DNA of 23,634 nt, taken from an uncultured Prevotella sp. (lineage in GTDB: Bacteria > Bacteroidota > Bacteroidia > Bacteroidales > Bacteroidaceae). Shown here one piece after another: positions 7,057 to 13,407 of the stretch. The first letter of the stretch is position 1. Each line of letters begins with the position of its first letter. Made by a program: the position numbers and the translations under genes. The stretch is taken from NCBI GenBank assembly GCA_900544825.1, contig UQWP01000058.1:1-23634 (forward strand), given 5' to 3'. Below the pieces are notes generated by a model. It saw only the letters and a list, made by a program, of their open reading frames with translations. It was not told where the DNA came from and made no database searches.

Positions 7057-8595
7057 CTAAATGCAATTAATTGTTTCTTTTAAAATGTCATCATCTATCT
7101 GGCGATAGCGATTGAATGCCCTACTTCCCTCAACATGACCACTCATCTTTCCAACAATATTCGGGTCACGAACAGCCTTATAAGCTGCACCAACGAAAGT
7201 ACGGCGAGCCATGTGAGAACTGGCAACATCACAAATTCGTTTCATTTCATTCTCCCCAGTCGTTGAGTTACGAACCTGAACGATTCTTGTGATGCCACAA
7301 ATCAACAGGATAGCCTTGATGGCATCATTGTATTTCTGTGGACTGATGAAAGGGAATAAACGTCCATCCTTATCAACACCCTCATATTTCTTCACCAATT
7401 TCAAAGCACATGGATTTAACGGAATACGAGGCTTCACCGGAGCATCCTCATCGGCCGTCTTACTCGGCACATACTCCAAGATTCCCTGGGTGATGTTCTG
7501 AGAAGTCAATCTTGTAAGATCACCAACACGACAACCTACCAAACACTGGAACACAAATATATCACGCTGAGTTTCCAATGTCCTTAAAGGAAGTTTTGAA
7601 CATGCCTTCTTATCCTCATCATCCAGTTTTTCAAACATTGCTGGAATATCTGTTTCAGCCACAAGATTTCGTTCTTCCTTTGTTATATAAATAGGTGTAC
7701 CATACTTCTCCACGCCTATCTTAATTCCATCGAAAGGACGATTGGTTGTTCTCTCCGTTTCATACAACCATTGCATAAACGCCTTAAATTTCTTTTTAAG
7801 TTTCACAATGGTATTCTCTCCACGGTCTTGCAATTTGGTCATCGTATGCACCACGTTGATTTCAACAGGATACTCTTCAAGAATACTTTCAAACTGCTTA
7901 GGGTATTTCTCCGATAAAGTCTTCTCATAACGAAGATACTCCTCGAAATCTTCAATATCCTTACGAGTCATCTTGTCTATATTCCAAGCAAACTTCTCCT
8001 GCATCACTTTCTTCTTGAAAGCTTCATATCGAGCCAAATCCCGAATCAACACCCGAAAGGCCTTGGTATGATCATAAGAGAAGCGCTTCTTTTCCAGATA
8101 CTCTTCTGCCAGGTCATAAATGGAGTTCTTTTTTCTTTCTCTCTTTCCTTTCTTGGCAGGCTGACGTGTTGGATGAAGAAAGCGGTTTACTATCTTATCC
8201 AACCACACTGCATCTACATCATCTTTATGAGCAGAAGCGAAAGCCTCCATTATAGAAGCTAACAACTCGTCCAACAATTGCTTTTGCTGTTTAGAGTTTT
8301 TCACTTCAGGTGTTATAATGCGATCTGCTACAACAACCTCGCCATAAGATTTCAACTCATAGCCTTTCTTTGCAGCTTCTTCTTTATTTATAGACAATAC
8401 TTTTTCTGGTACAGCAATACCAGTCTTTAAAGTCTTAGTTCTATTGATAAAATATCGAAAATGCTTCGGAGAGATAAACAATCCGCTCTTTACCCTAAGA
8501 TTGGCACCACGAAAAGGCACGAAGCGAATGAGTATTTCGCTTCTATGCGTAACCTTATCTTCCTTGCTTGATATACTTAATTCTATACTAGCCAT
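7057..8595 (-). CDS. int: Tyrosine recombinase (integrase) of E1
   Basis: 512 residues from the ATG at 8595. The longer frame to 8727 runs through the promoter and is rejected. Order: a beta-rich arm-binding N-terminus (about 1-60), an insert, a SAM-like core-binding domain (about 165-290: YDLAEEYLEKKRFSYDHTKA...), then the catalytic domain. Catalytic residues seen: Arg in VGCRVGDL, H461 and R464 in SSHMARR, H487 in SGHVEG and Y497 in FNRYRQI. This is the Bacteroidetes integrase type with long spacing. It catalyses integration and excision at the 15-bp core nearby. Many blocks are shared with the E2 integrase, in keeping with one target site. Confidence 0.93.
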   Translation of the reverse strand: MASIELSISSKEDKVTHRSEILIRFVPFRGANLRVKSGLFISPKHFRYFINRTKTLKTGIAVPEKVLSINKEEAAKKGYELKSYGEVVVADRIITPEVKNSKQQKQLLDELLASIMEAFASAHKDDVDAVWLDKIVNRFLHPTRQPAKKGKRERKKNSIYDLAEEYLEKKRFSYDHTKAFRVLIRDLARYEAFKKKVMQEKFAWNIDKMTRKDIEDFEEYLRYEKTLSEKYPKQFESILEEYPVEINVVHTMTKLQDRGENTIVKLKKKFKAFMQWLYETERTTNRPFDGIKIGVEKYGTPIYITKEERNLVAETDIPAMFEKLDDEDKKACSKLPLRTLETQRDIFVFQCLVGCRVGDLTRLTSQNITQGILEYVPSKTADEDAPVKPRIPLNPCALKLVKKYEGVDKDGRLFPFISPQKYNDAIKAILLICGITRIVQVRNSTTGENEMKRICDVASSHMARRTFVGAAYKAVRDPNIVGKMSGHVEGSRAFNRYRQIDDDILKETINCI

Positions 8596-8617
8596 ATTAG
8601 TTCCATTTTGGTTGCTG

Positions 8618-8625
8618 CAAAGATA
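8618..8625 (-). promoter_or_regulatory. Promoter of the E1 integrase operon (-7 box)
   Basis: The minus strand reads TATCTTTG, a perfect TAnnTTTG match, 23 bp upstream of the chosen ATG. A TTG lies about 23 nt further upstream, inside the tandem repeats at 8632-8653. The box fixes the start at 8595, since an upstream start would precede the transcript. Confidence 0.7.
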
Positions 8626-8631
8626 CAACAT

Positions 8632-8653
8632 TTTTGGCAACATTTTGGCAACA
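8632..8653. repeat. Tandem repeat at the E1 integrase promoter, probable arm-type sites
   Basis: Two perfect 11-bp copies of TTTTGGCAACA lie side by side immediately upstream of the -7 box. In E2 the same slot near the integrase holds two TTTTGCTCGTGT units, so both look like element-specific integrase arm sites. Binding here could also repress the integrase promoter. Confidence 0.55.
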
Positions 8654-8769
8654 TCTTTGAAATCTAACGTATTTTTAAGAAACTTTACGAAACAAGCAAC
8701 AACTATCAATATCTGATTATCAAGCACTTACAATCATCTTATTTTTTCATGAGTTTAAATAAAAATATG

Positions 8770-8784
8770 CCTATCAGGCGCACC
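8770..8784. other. Attachment core at the E1/E2 junction (tRNA 3'-end remnant)
   Basis: CCTATCAGGCGCACC, identical to 15264-15278. It can be read as the 3' strand of a T-stem (CCTAT), a 7-nt acceptor strand (CAGGCGC), discriminator A and CC. The matching tRNA would begin GCGCCTG, most like a tRNA-Arg. No tRNA body precedes this copy, so it is a remnant made by integration. Confidence 0.7.
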
Positions 8785-8788
8785 GAAT

Positions 8789-8827
8789 AAAATGCTAAAT
8801 AGTTTATTATCAGCTATTTAGCATTTT
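8789..8827 (+). terminator. Terminator at the left end of E2
   Basis: AAAATGCTAAATAG (8789-8802) pairs perfectly over 14 bp with CTATTTAGCATTTT (8814-8827), followed by T-rich sequence. It starts 4 bp after the attachment core, mirroring the hairpin after the chromosomal core at 15283, so the element seems to carry its own tRNA terminator. Confidence 0.8.
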
Positions 8828-8840
8828 CTATTTTATAAAA

Positions 8841-8864
8841 TTGCTCGTGTTTTTGCTCGTGTTT
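8841..8864. repeat. Left copy of the E2 24-bp tandem repeat, probable arm-type sites
   Basis: Two units built on TTTTGCTCGTGT, 12 bp apart, identical over 24 bp to 15115-15138 and in the same orientation. It lies 57 bp inside the left core of E2. In a circular E2 the two copies would flank the joined core. Confidence 0.6.
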
Positions 8865-8899
8865 ACCTGAATAACTCCCATTTCAGCCTCAGCAGAAGA

Positions 8900-8972
8900 A
8901 ACAAGAAAAGCGACCACCCATCACGGGCAATCGCTTTAAATGTTCAATTAAAATTAGCCATTATAGCTAAAT
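8900..8972 (-). ncRNA. Candidate small RNA near the left end of E2
   Basis: A perfect TATCTTTG -7 box lies at 8979-8986 on the minus strand, just after the terS stop. About 35 nt downstream of the expected start is a hairpin, AAAGCGA (8907-8913) with TCGCTTT (8931-8937) plus an inner CCC/GGG pair, followed by a T-rich tail. A transcript of about 70 nt would result, without a plausible ORF. It may instead be a terminator of the terS operon with a fortuitous box. It also contains the inverted repeat TTAGC/GCTAA. Confidence 0.4.
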
Positions 8973-9004
8973 CAGGCGCAAAGATACAACTTTTTCCCCA
9001 CAAA

Positions 9005-9343
9005 TCACACATCATTAACATATTTCACCAAATTTTTAAAGGTGTCATCGTCCTCCTCCATAATTCTCGAAAGATCCTCATAATTAAGTCCCAACTCCTT
9101 ACAGTTCTTCAAAAGCACCGTTTGGGCGTCCCTGAGAGTTCTAAATACGGGGTGTGGATCCAACTTCTCTCCGTAACGTGTTTGCACCACTACCGTGGTA
9201 CTTTCCAACGTTTCCAACTCCTTGCGGCAGAGTTCAATAGTGTTGAGGCTAATTGCCGTTGAATCGATCAGCAAAGCCAAACCATCATTATACTTTCCGC
9301 TCTTCTTTAACATTGCCTTTATGCGGCTTGAATAATTTCTCAT
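9005..9343 (-). CDS. terS: P27-like phage terminase small subunit
   Basis: 112 residues. The pattern fits P27-family (Terminase_4) small subunits: a helical N-terminus (YNDGLALLIDSTAISLNTIE), a charged helix ELETL, a variable loop (TTVVVQTRYGEKL), a conserved HPVFRTLRDAQ helix, then CKELGLNYEDLSRI in place of the usual LGL-P-D ending. Small terminases bind the pac/cos site and feed DNA to the large subunit; a lone terS in satellites redirects helper packaging. Here no large subunit, portal or capsid gene accompanies it. It has its own promoter at 9359-9366 and is the last gene of E2. The alternative is another small helical DNA-binding protein. Confidence 0.62.
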   Translation of the reverse strand: MRNYSSRIKAMLKKSGKYNDGLALLIDSTAISLNTIELCRKELETLESTTVVVQTRYGEKLDPHPVFRTLRDAQTVLLKNCKELGLNYEDLSRIMEEDDDTFKNLVKYVNDV

Positions 9344-9358
9344 AATTGATATTTTTTA

Positions 9359-9366
9359 CAAAAGTA
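9359..9366 (-). promoter_or_regulatory. Promoter of the terS gene (-7 box)
   Basis: The minus strand reads TACTTTTG, a match to TAnnTTTG, 16 bp upstream of the terS start. No clear TTG -33 is seen, so activation by a factor is conceivable. The separate promoter suggests terS is expressed independently of the replication genes. Confidence 0.5.
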
Positions 9367-9421
9367 CACGAATTTATTTTTTAGCCCTTGCGTGGAAAAT
9401 GGGATAGGCGAGGTTTAACGA

Positions 9422-9453
9422 CCCCTACCCCCCATTTAAAAAAACACACCCCC
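9422..9453. repeat. C-run cluster upstream of terS
   Basis: On the plus strand there are C runs at 9422-9425, 9428-9433 and 9449-9453, the last two separated by an AT-rich ATTTAAA segment. They lie 55-95 bp upstream of the terS -7 box. The minus strand of the replication-operon promoter (12619-12671) shows similar C runs with AAATTT spacers, so a shared regulator is possible. Confidence 0.35.
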
Positions 9454-9456
9454 ACC

Positions 9457-9987
9457 TCAGGGCTTGCAAACGTTCTTGCACATATTGGAGAAAACTTTTT
9501 TCCAAACTTCCATCTTCTGCACACATTTTTGCAGCCTCATCTCTTCGGCAAAGGTTCTCACTCTGCTAGGTCTGAGGCTAGGGTTACAAATGGGTGCAAA
9601 GGTCTGCAATAGCACCGCCTCACAAGCGCACATCCACGGCTCATTTCTTGGGTGTCTGACTACATATAAAGCCATCAGGGAAACCGCAAAGGAAACATCA
9701 GGGGTTTCGCCATCTTGTCCCAAATTAGGCTCTATAATGTATCGGTACGCCTCATCTATTACAGAGGCCGCAAAGTCCGCCTTTTCCTTTGGCTTCATCT
9801 TCTTCACTTCTCCCTCTACATCTGTGCCTCCGTACAAAGGGGCGATCAGGTTATTAAAGAAAGCCTTTAGCAATCTTTTCTTTTGCTCCTTGCCGTTCTC
9901 AGCCTTAAAGCACATAAACGGCTCACGTCCTGAATTTGAAACAAACTCAGCCAAAACTACACTTTCAAATATCTTCTTCATCATCAT
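9457..9987 (-). CDS. Unknown protein between primase and terS in E2
   Basis: 176 residues from the first of three consecutive ATG codons (9987, 9984, 9981); it overlaps the end of the primase gene by 17-23 bp, implying translational coupling. It is predicted soluble and mostly helical. Points of note: an acidic-basic patch (KKMKPKEKADF), a central hydrophobic helix (SFAVSLMALYVV) too short to be a clear membrane span, and a cysteine-rich last third (WMCACEAVL, CVQKM, MCKNVCKP). I do not recognise a family. Its place between replication and terS genes resembles where satellites keep helper-interference or packaging functions, but this is context only. Confidence 0.72.
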   Translation of the reverse strand: MMMKKIFESVVLAEFVSNSGREPFMCFKAENGKEQKKRLLKAFFNNLIAPLYGGTDVEGEVKKMKPKEKADFAASVIDEAYRYIIEPNLGQDGETPDVSFAVSLMALYVVRHPRNEPWMCACEAVLLQTFAPICNPSLRPSRVRTFAEEMRLQKCVQKMEVWKKVFSNMCKNVCKP

Positions 9988-10930
9988 ATCCTCCTATATT
10001 TAAGTTACTAAAATCCTCCTCAACGCTCTTCGCTCTTCTCGCCTCCGACAACTGCCAATAAACAGAGGCCACGGTGGCACTCGGTAACTCTGAGGCTGAG
10101 GCTATCAAATTGTCATACTTGGTGTCTGCTTGCCCCTCATCGTACTTCTCAGGGCAAAGAGCCGAAAGCCTATGAAACATTACTCTTCCATCCTCCCCAA
10201 ACGCTGAGGCTATGGCAAGTCCCATCTTCACCCATTCCTCATAATTGGAAAAGGCCATCAGGTTCTCGGCCTCAGCTTTTTCTATGGCTAGTAACATCTT
10301 CACCGCCTCCGTGGTATTGTCTGCCCTCTCTCTATCAGGTGGCAACCTTTCGGCTTGCAGCACATAAGGGAACGGCTTCACGTCTTCGTTTATGTATGGC
10401 TTACCATCATACGACACAAAGAAAGCGTGTGACACGTCCTTGCAAGCCTCATCGGCAACCATTCCATAACGCTTGCGGAAATATCTTACTGCCGCCATAT
10501 AATGCTCCTTGCGCTTCTCCGTGGAATGGATCGGCAATATTACTCTCCATCCCTTGCCACTACACGAAAGCCCACAATACAAAACAAAGGGATCTCCCTC
10601 CACCACGTGCTTGAAAGCCCTGAAAGCTAAATTTGCTTTCTCCGTGCTCGGATCATTATCCTTGCCATCGAAATCTAGGGCGATCAGGGGAATGGCTTCG
10701 CGGATCTTTTTCGCTTGCCTCTCCTTGGGGAAAACTCCCATCGTGAACAAAGGTAGCTTCTTTTTGAGTTCCTTTTGCTCCTCACTATGATACTCAACAG
10801 ATCGCACCGCCTCCACCTGATCCTGATATTCTCCACTTGTTAAAATGGATCTCAGGGGCTGAGGCTCCTTGTCTGCCATCGCCCGCACATCCTTAAACGT
10901 GCTTACCTTAATATCTAAATATTGCTTCAT
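9965..10930 (-). CDS. VirE_N / PriCT_2 primase-like protein of E2
   Basis: 321 residues. The VirE_N/BT4734-like domain spans about 50-195, with the acidic motif LIALDFD at 82-88 and SCSGKGWR at 122-129. The PriCT_2-like part spans about 205-300 and includes YEEWVKMGLAIASAFGEDGR, which aligns with YEQWMKVGCSLATLGEDGR of the E1 protein. An acidic tail follows (GGYDDEEDI). It probably primes replication from the iteron cluster lying directly upstream (10953-11119). It is clearly homologous to the E1 gene but strongly diverged and uses different codons, so it is not a recent duplication. The stop overlaps the start of the next gene. Confidence 0.8.
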   Translation of the reverse strand: MKQYLDIKVSTFKDVRAMADKEPQPLRSILTSGEYQDQVEAVRSVEYHSEEQKELKKKLPLFTMGVFPKERQAKKIREAIPLIALDFDGKDNDPSTEKANLAFRAFKHVVEGDPFVLYCGLSCSGKGWRVILPIHSTEKRKEHYMAAVRYFRKRYGMVADEACKDVSHAFFVSYDGKPYINEDVKPFPYVLQAERLPPDRERADNTTEAVKMLLAIEKAEAENLMAFSNYEEWVKMGLAIASAFGEDGRVMFHRLSALCPEKYDEGQADTKYDNLIASASELPSATVASVYWQLSEARRAKSVEEDFSNLNIGGYDDEEDI

Positions 10931-10952
10931 ACTACTTCGTTTTTATTGTTTA

Positions 10953-11119
10953 GTGCAAAGGTGCAAATTAGTGCAAATCAGGTGTCTTGCACCAAATCCG
11001 CAATAGTGTTTTTGTGTTGGTGCAAGCGCACCCCTATAAGGGGTGCTTGCCCTTGCACTAAATATTGCACCTATTTCTGCACTCGTTTTTCCAATTTGGT
11101 GCAAACACCATTTTTGCAC
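10953..11119. other. Iteron cluster, candidate replication origin of E2
   Basis: Nine perfect GTGCAA hexamers in both orientations and one degenerate copy lie within 167 bp: GTGCAA at 10953, 10961, 10971, 11020 and 11099; TTGCAC at 10987, 11053, 11065 and 11114; CTGCAC at 11077. Most fit RGTGCAA. In the middle is a perfect hairpin GCACCCCT (11028-11035), ATA, AGGGGTGC (11039-11046). The cluster fills the gap between the ATPase and primase genes, as expected for an initiator-bound origin. A promoter for the primase gene may also be embedded here. Confidence 0.72.
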
Positions 11120-12189
11120 TAAATCGTATCATCCACTAAAACGTATTGCTTGCCCATAACTTTTATAATGTTGGAATCCTTGGCAAACCTGATTTTGTTC
11201 TTGGCGGTTCTCTCTGATACTGCCGCCTCCATCATATACTTTTCGGTGAGTTCCTTATAAGTGAAACCCTCGGGCACTCCCTCAAAGATCGTGTTCATCT
11301 TTGCCATCACGTCCATCAATTCCTCTTCCACCTTGGTGGCCTTTATATTAGGTGACCAAATGGGCACACCGTCCACACCTATGGAAAAAGAGAAATCAGG
11401 AATCGAAACGTTTCTGCAATCGCTCTCGGTAACATTGAAAATCCCATCATTCTTTTTCACCTCGAACACATCAGAGGCTTTTTGTAGTAACAACGTGCCT
11501 AAATGTCCTTTCATATCGGAATCGTCCTTTCTCTTGTTGGTGTGCAATACATTTACTATCGCCACATCATTCTCAGCCGAAAGCCTCATCAGGGAGTTTA
11601 TGATCTCACTTGACTGCCCCACATCGTTGAAATCCTCCAACATGTCGGCTATTCCGTCTATTACTGCCATTGTAGGGGCGTTTTCCCTTATCGCCCTCTC
11701 TATTATTGGCAACCGCTCAGAAATCGCAGCAGAACGCAAAGAATAAGCCTTAAAGCGTTCATTGTTCCGCTCCGTGCTCCACTTCATCAGGGAATAAACA
11801 CGTTTTGCAAGTGCTGCCGTGTTTCTCTCGTTTTGCTCCGTATCGAAATATAACACCTTTGCGCCATCTTCAACGGCTTCAAATTGAAAGTCCTTGCACC
11901 CCATCACGCTTGCAACGAAAACAGTACAAAGAAAACTCTTTCCGTTTTTACTCTTCGCCTTTACTGCCTGAATGTCACCCCTTGGTAATGTCCCCACACC
12001 ATTCAGGCGCACCGTAAAACGTGGCTCTGGGTAAACCTGAGTAATGTCTATTTCGTAAGCCTCAGAGGTTTCACACAAGCCCCAACGTTTTGCAGCCTCA
12101 ACGCCAAACGGCTTTCTTGCTTCCCTGACTGCCATTTGCACCTCTTTAGGCAAATCGTCCATCAGATCGTAAAACTTGTACTGCTTCAT
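11119..12189 (-). CDS. RepA/RecA-like P-loop ATPase
   Basis: 356 residues, AAA_25/RepA-helicase-like. The nucleotide-binding loop is KAKSKNGKSF at 77-86 (degenerate Walker A ending GKS). VLYFDTEQ at 112-119 is the strand with the catalytic acid. TMAVIDGI at 173-180 is Walker B, LHTNK at 215-219 carries the sensor-like His, and GHLGTLLLQKASDVFEV follows at 228-244, as in RepA-type hexameric helicases. The C-terminus (about 305-356) looks like a winged helix (VSERTAKNKIRFAKDSNIIK). Predicted role: DNA unwinding or initiation at the adjacent iterons. It overlaps the upstream HTH gene by 4 bp. It occupies the place that DUF3987 has in E1. Confidence 0.85.
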   Translation of the reverse strand: MKQYKFYDLMDDLPKEVQMAVREARKPFGVEAAKRWGLCETSEAYEIDITQVYPEPRFTVRLNGVGTLPRGDIQAVKAKSKNGKSFLCTVFVASVMGCKDFQFEAVEDGAKVLYFDTEQNERNTAALAKRVYSLMKWSTERNNERFKAYSLRSAAISERLPIIERAIRENAPTMAVIDGIADMLEDFNDVGQSSEIINSLMRLSAENDVAIVNVLHTNKRKDDSDMKGHLGTLLLQKASDVFEVKKNDGIFNVTESDCRNVSIPDFSFSIGVDGVPIWSPNIKATKVEEELMDVMAKMNTIFEGVPEGFTYKELTEKYMMEAAVSERTAKNKIRFAKDSNIIKVMGKQYVLVDDTI

Positions 12190-12476
12190 CCTCTGCCCTC
12201 CAATAGCTTCTCAATATCCGACAACTTATAATAAACCGAATTGCCCACCTTTGACGGCACTAAATACTTTGTTTTCTTCCATCGCCACAAAGTATTTTCT
12301 GACACGTTCAATTTCTCGGCTGCCTCCTTTTGGGTGAGATAGCTTTCAGGTGTCTTTTGCTCACGCCCGATATTGATCGCCTCATTGATCAGGTTCAAAG
12401 CAAACTCTTTCAAGTCTGTGGGTGTAACTGTTATTGCAACGTTCGCACCGCTTTCTAACAAAGTTTCTATTCTCAT
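12186..12476 (-). CDS. Excisionase-like helix-turn-helix protein (HTH_17 type) of E2
   Basis: 96 residues. The C-terminal half reads YLTQKEAAEKLNVSENTLWR then WKKTKYLVPSKVGNSVYY and SDIEKLLE, a textbook HTH_17/excisionase winged helix. It corresponds in sequence pattern and position to the E1 protein at 5626-5907. PICI-type elements use an AlpA-type protein of this broad class to drive excision and replication. It is the first gene of the E2 replication operon and is coupled to the ATPase gene by a 4-bp overlap. Its long leader (about 115 nt) contains an inverted repeat. Confidence 0.86.
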   Translation of the reverse strand: MRIETLLESGANVAITVTPTDLKEFALNLINEAINIGREQKTPESYLTQKEAAEKLNVSENTLWRWKKTKYLVPSKVGNSVYYKLSDIEKLLEGRG

Positions 12477-12551
12477 ATTATAAACGTTTTATTTCCCTTT
12501 TGCGGCTCTCGGTGTCTGTTTGGGCTTCTCCCCACCTATTCCGTTTCAAGA

Positions 12552-12587
12552 ATGGCAAAGGAGCAAACAGAGGCGACCCCTTGCCAT
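12552..12587. repeat. Inverted repeat in the leader of the E2 replication operon
   Basis: ATGGCAA (12552-12558) and TTGCCAT (12581-12587) form an inverted pair, extendable with a GG/CC bulge. It lies between the -7 box at 12600-12607 and the HTH start at 12476, so it could be an operator or a hairpin in the 5' leader. Confidence 0.4.
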
Positions 12588-12599
12588 AACTTGACGGTG

Positions 12600-12607
12600 C
12601 AAAATTA
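12600..12607 (-). promoter_or_regulatory. Promoter of the E2 replication operon (-7 box)
   Basis: The minus strand reads TAATTTTG, matching TAnnTTTG. The GGTGCAA iteron word of the candidate origin overlaps this box (GTGCAA at 12597-12602). Binding there would be expected to block or modulate transcription of the HTH, ATPase and primase genes. Confidence 0.5.
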
Positions 12608-12618
12608 AGCCGAATCTC

Positions 12619-12671
12619 GGGGAAATAAAACACTCAGGGGAATCGGGGGAAATTTGGGGGAATTATTGGGG
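12619..12671 (+). repeat. GGGG(G)AA-type repeats, G-quadruplex motif at the E2 replication promoter
   Basis: Five G runs on the plus strand: 12619-12622, 12637-12640, 12645-12649, 12656-12660 and 12668-12671, each followed by AA. The last four are separated by loops of 4, 6 and 7 nt, meeting the standard G4 motif with four-G tracts. They cover the -33 and upstream region of the replication promoter and could be regulator sites instead of, or as well as, a G-quadruplex. Confidence 0.55.
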
Positions 12672-12699
12672 AAAAGACAAAGGTCAAATAAAATAGAAA

Positions 12700-12725
12700 C
12701 AAAAAAAAAGAGAGGCTTTCGCCTC
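12700..12725 (-). terminator. Strong terminator of the E2 integrase operon
   Basis: On the minus strand GAGGC, a GAAA tetraloop and GCCTC (12712-12725) are followed by a run of about nine T (12701-12709). It lies 6 bp after the stop of the 12731-13390 gene and separates the integrase operon from the replication operon. Confidence 0.88.
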
Positions 12726-12730
12726 CCTCC

Positions 12731-13390
12731 TTAGTACTTCTTTACCGCTTCATAATTCCACCCTCTTTCTCCGTCTCGCTCAGGTACAATCGTTCTACAA
12801 TCGTTAAAGAATGCCTTAAGGGTAACATCAGATTTTGCAAAGCATTTAGTAAATATATGCTTTAACTCCTTTGGCTCTATGGTCTTCAACAACACAAAGA
12901 AAGAATCTATGTCTTTTATATAACCATCATATTTCAGGCGAAAAGCCGCTTTAGCTTGGCTCCCCTGAGGGCTTTCCGTACCGGTGTCCTCTTCGTCCCC
13001 ATACAATTCCTCTAAATAATTGTAGGTGCCAATACTGAGGCTGATACTTTGGAGCACTATTTTAAGGCCTCTTCCGACTTTTTCCCTCAGGTGCAACCAC
13101 TTGCGAAACATCGGATAGCTTTCCTCCTCTTCGTCTCCACCATTTGACCGATAGTAGAAATTCCGCTCTTGCCTGAAAATCTCCTCCAACAAATACCCTG
13201 CCGTGCCTGAAACGTCCTCACTCTCGAAAACAGAGGAAACGAGTATTTGCGCCCATTCCTCTAACACGTGATCGGTTACTTGGGGAAATCCCATTTTATC
13301 CTTTACGACTTCCCATTTATCGTAAATATCGGCTTCTCTATCTGCCCAATTAATTAGCTTCTCTTCAATTGTTAGCCAAACCTTTTCCAT
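12731..13390 (-). CDS. Unknown acidic protein, E2 integrase operon
   Basis: 219 residues, predicted soluble, helical and acidic, with Glu/Asp runs (GGDEEEESYP near 85-94, YGDEEDTGTE near 129-138). No catalytic motif, HTH or membrane segment could be recognised. The central part, LREKVGRGLKIVLQSISLSI, is the longest non-acidic helix. It is the third and last gene after int and the 81-residue gene (17 bp gap) and just before a strong terminator, so it is co-expressed with the integrase. A repressor or anti-helper role would suit a satellite but there is no sequence support for it. Confidence 0.75.
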   Translation of the reverse strand: MEKVWLTIEEKLINWADREADIYDKWEVVKDKMGFPQVTDHVLEEWAQILVSSVFESEDVSGTAGYLLEEIFRQERNFYYRSNGGDEEEESYPMFRKWLHLREKVGRGLKIVLQSISLSIGTYNYLEELYGDEEDTGTESPQGSQAKAAFRLKYDGYIKDIDSFFVLLKTIEPKELKHIFTKCFAKSDVTLKAFFNDCRTIVPERDGERGWNYEAVKKY

Positions 13391-13407
13391 ATCTCAGCCT
13401 TCATTTA

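Larger units (their letters stand above)
1..8784. mobile_element. Integrated mobilizable element E1 (right part; left end outside window)
   Basis: Contiguous minus-strand block with a tyrosine recombinase near its right end, an HTH protein, DUF3987 and VirE_N/PriCT replication-type proteins, MobC, a relaxase and a membrane protein. This is the usual content of Bacteroides mobilizable elements that borrow a conjugation machine from a co-resident element; there are no conjugation (tra) genes here. The right end is placed at the 15-bp core 8770-8784, which recurs at 15264. No second copy of the core is seen left of 8770, so the left end and the intact tRNA should lie beyond position 1. Boundaries are inference from the repeats. 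Confidence 0.75.

Noticed and set aside
8616..8626. GTATCTTTGC on the minus strand, fitting the CTnDOT-type core GTAnnTTTGC
   Set aside because: It is the -7 box of the integrase promoter; the same word appears before several ordinary genes in this window, so it is not evidence for a CTnDOT-like site.
8596..8727. 44-residue N-terminal extension of the E1 integrase frame
   Set aside because: The extension runs through the -7 box and the tandem repeats; the ATG at 8595 matches the start of related integrases.
8972..8980. TCAGGCGCA near the left end of E2, resembling the attachment core
   Set aside because: Only nine bases match and they run into a -7 promoter box, where GCGCAAAGATA is common; better explained by the promoter.
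9464..10003. Plus-strand open frame of 179 codons opposite the unknown gene and primase end
   Set aside because: It mirrors the minus-strand genes with codon phase opposite, lacks a promoter and shows no domain; treated as a shadow.
12003..12014. TCAGGCGCACCG inside the ATPase gene, matching 12 bp of the attachment region
   Set aside because: It lies in the middle of a well-supported coding frame (FTVRLNG), has no hairpin or arm repeat next to it, and no gene is interrupted there.
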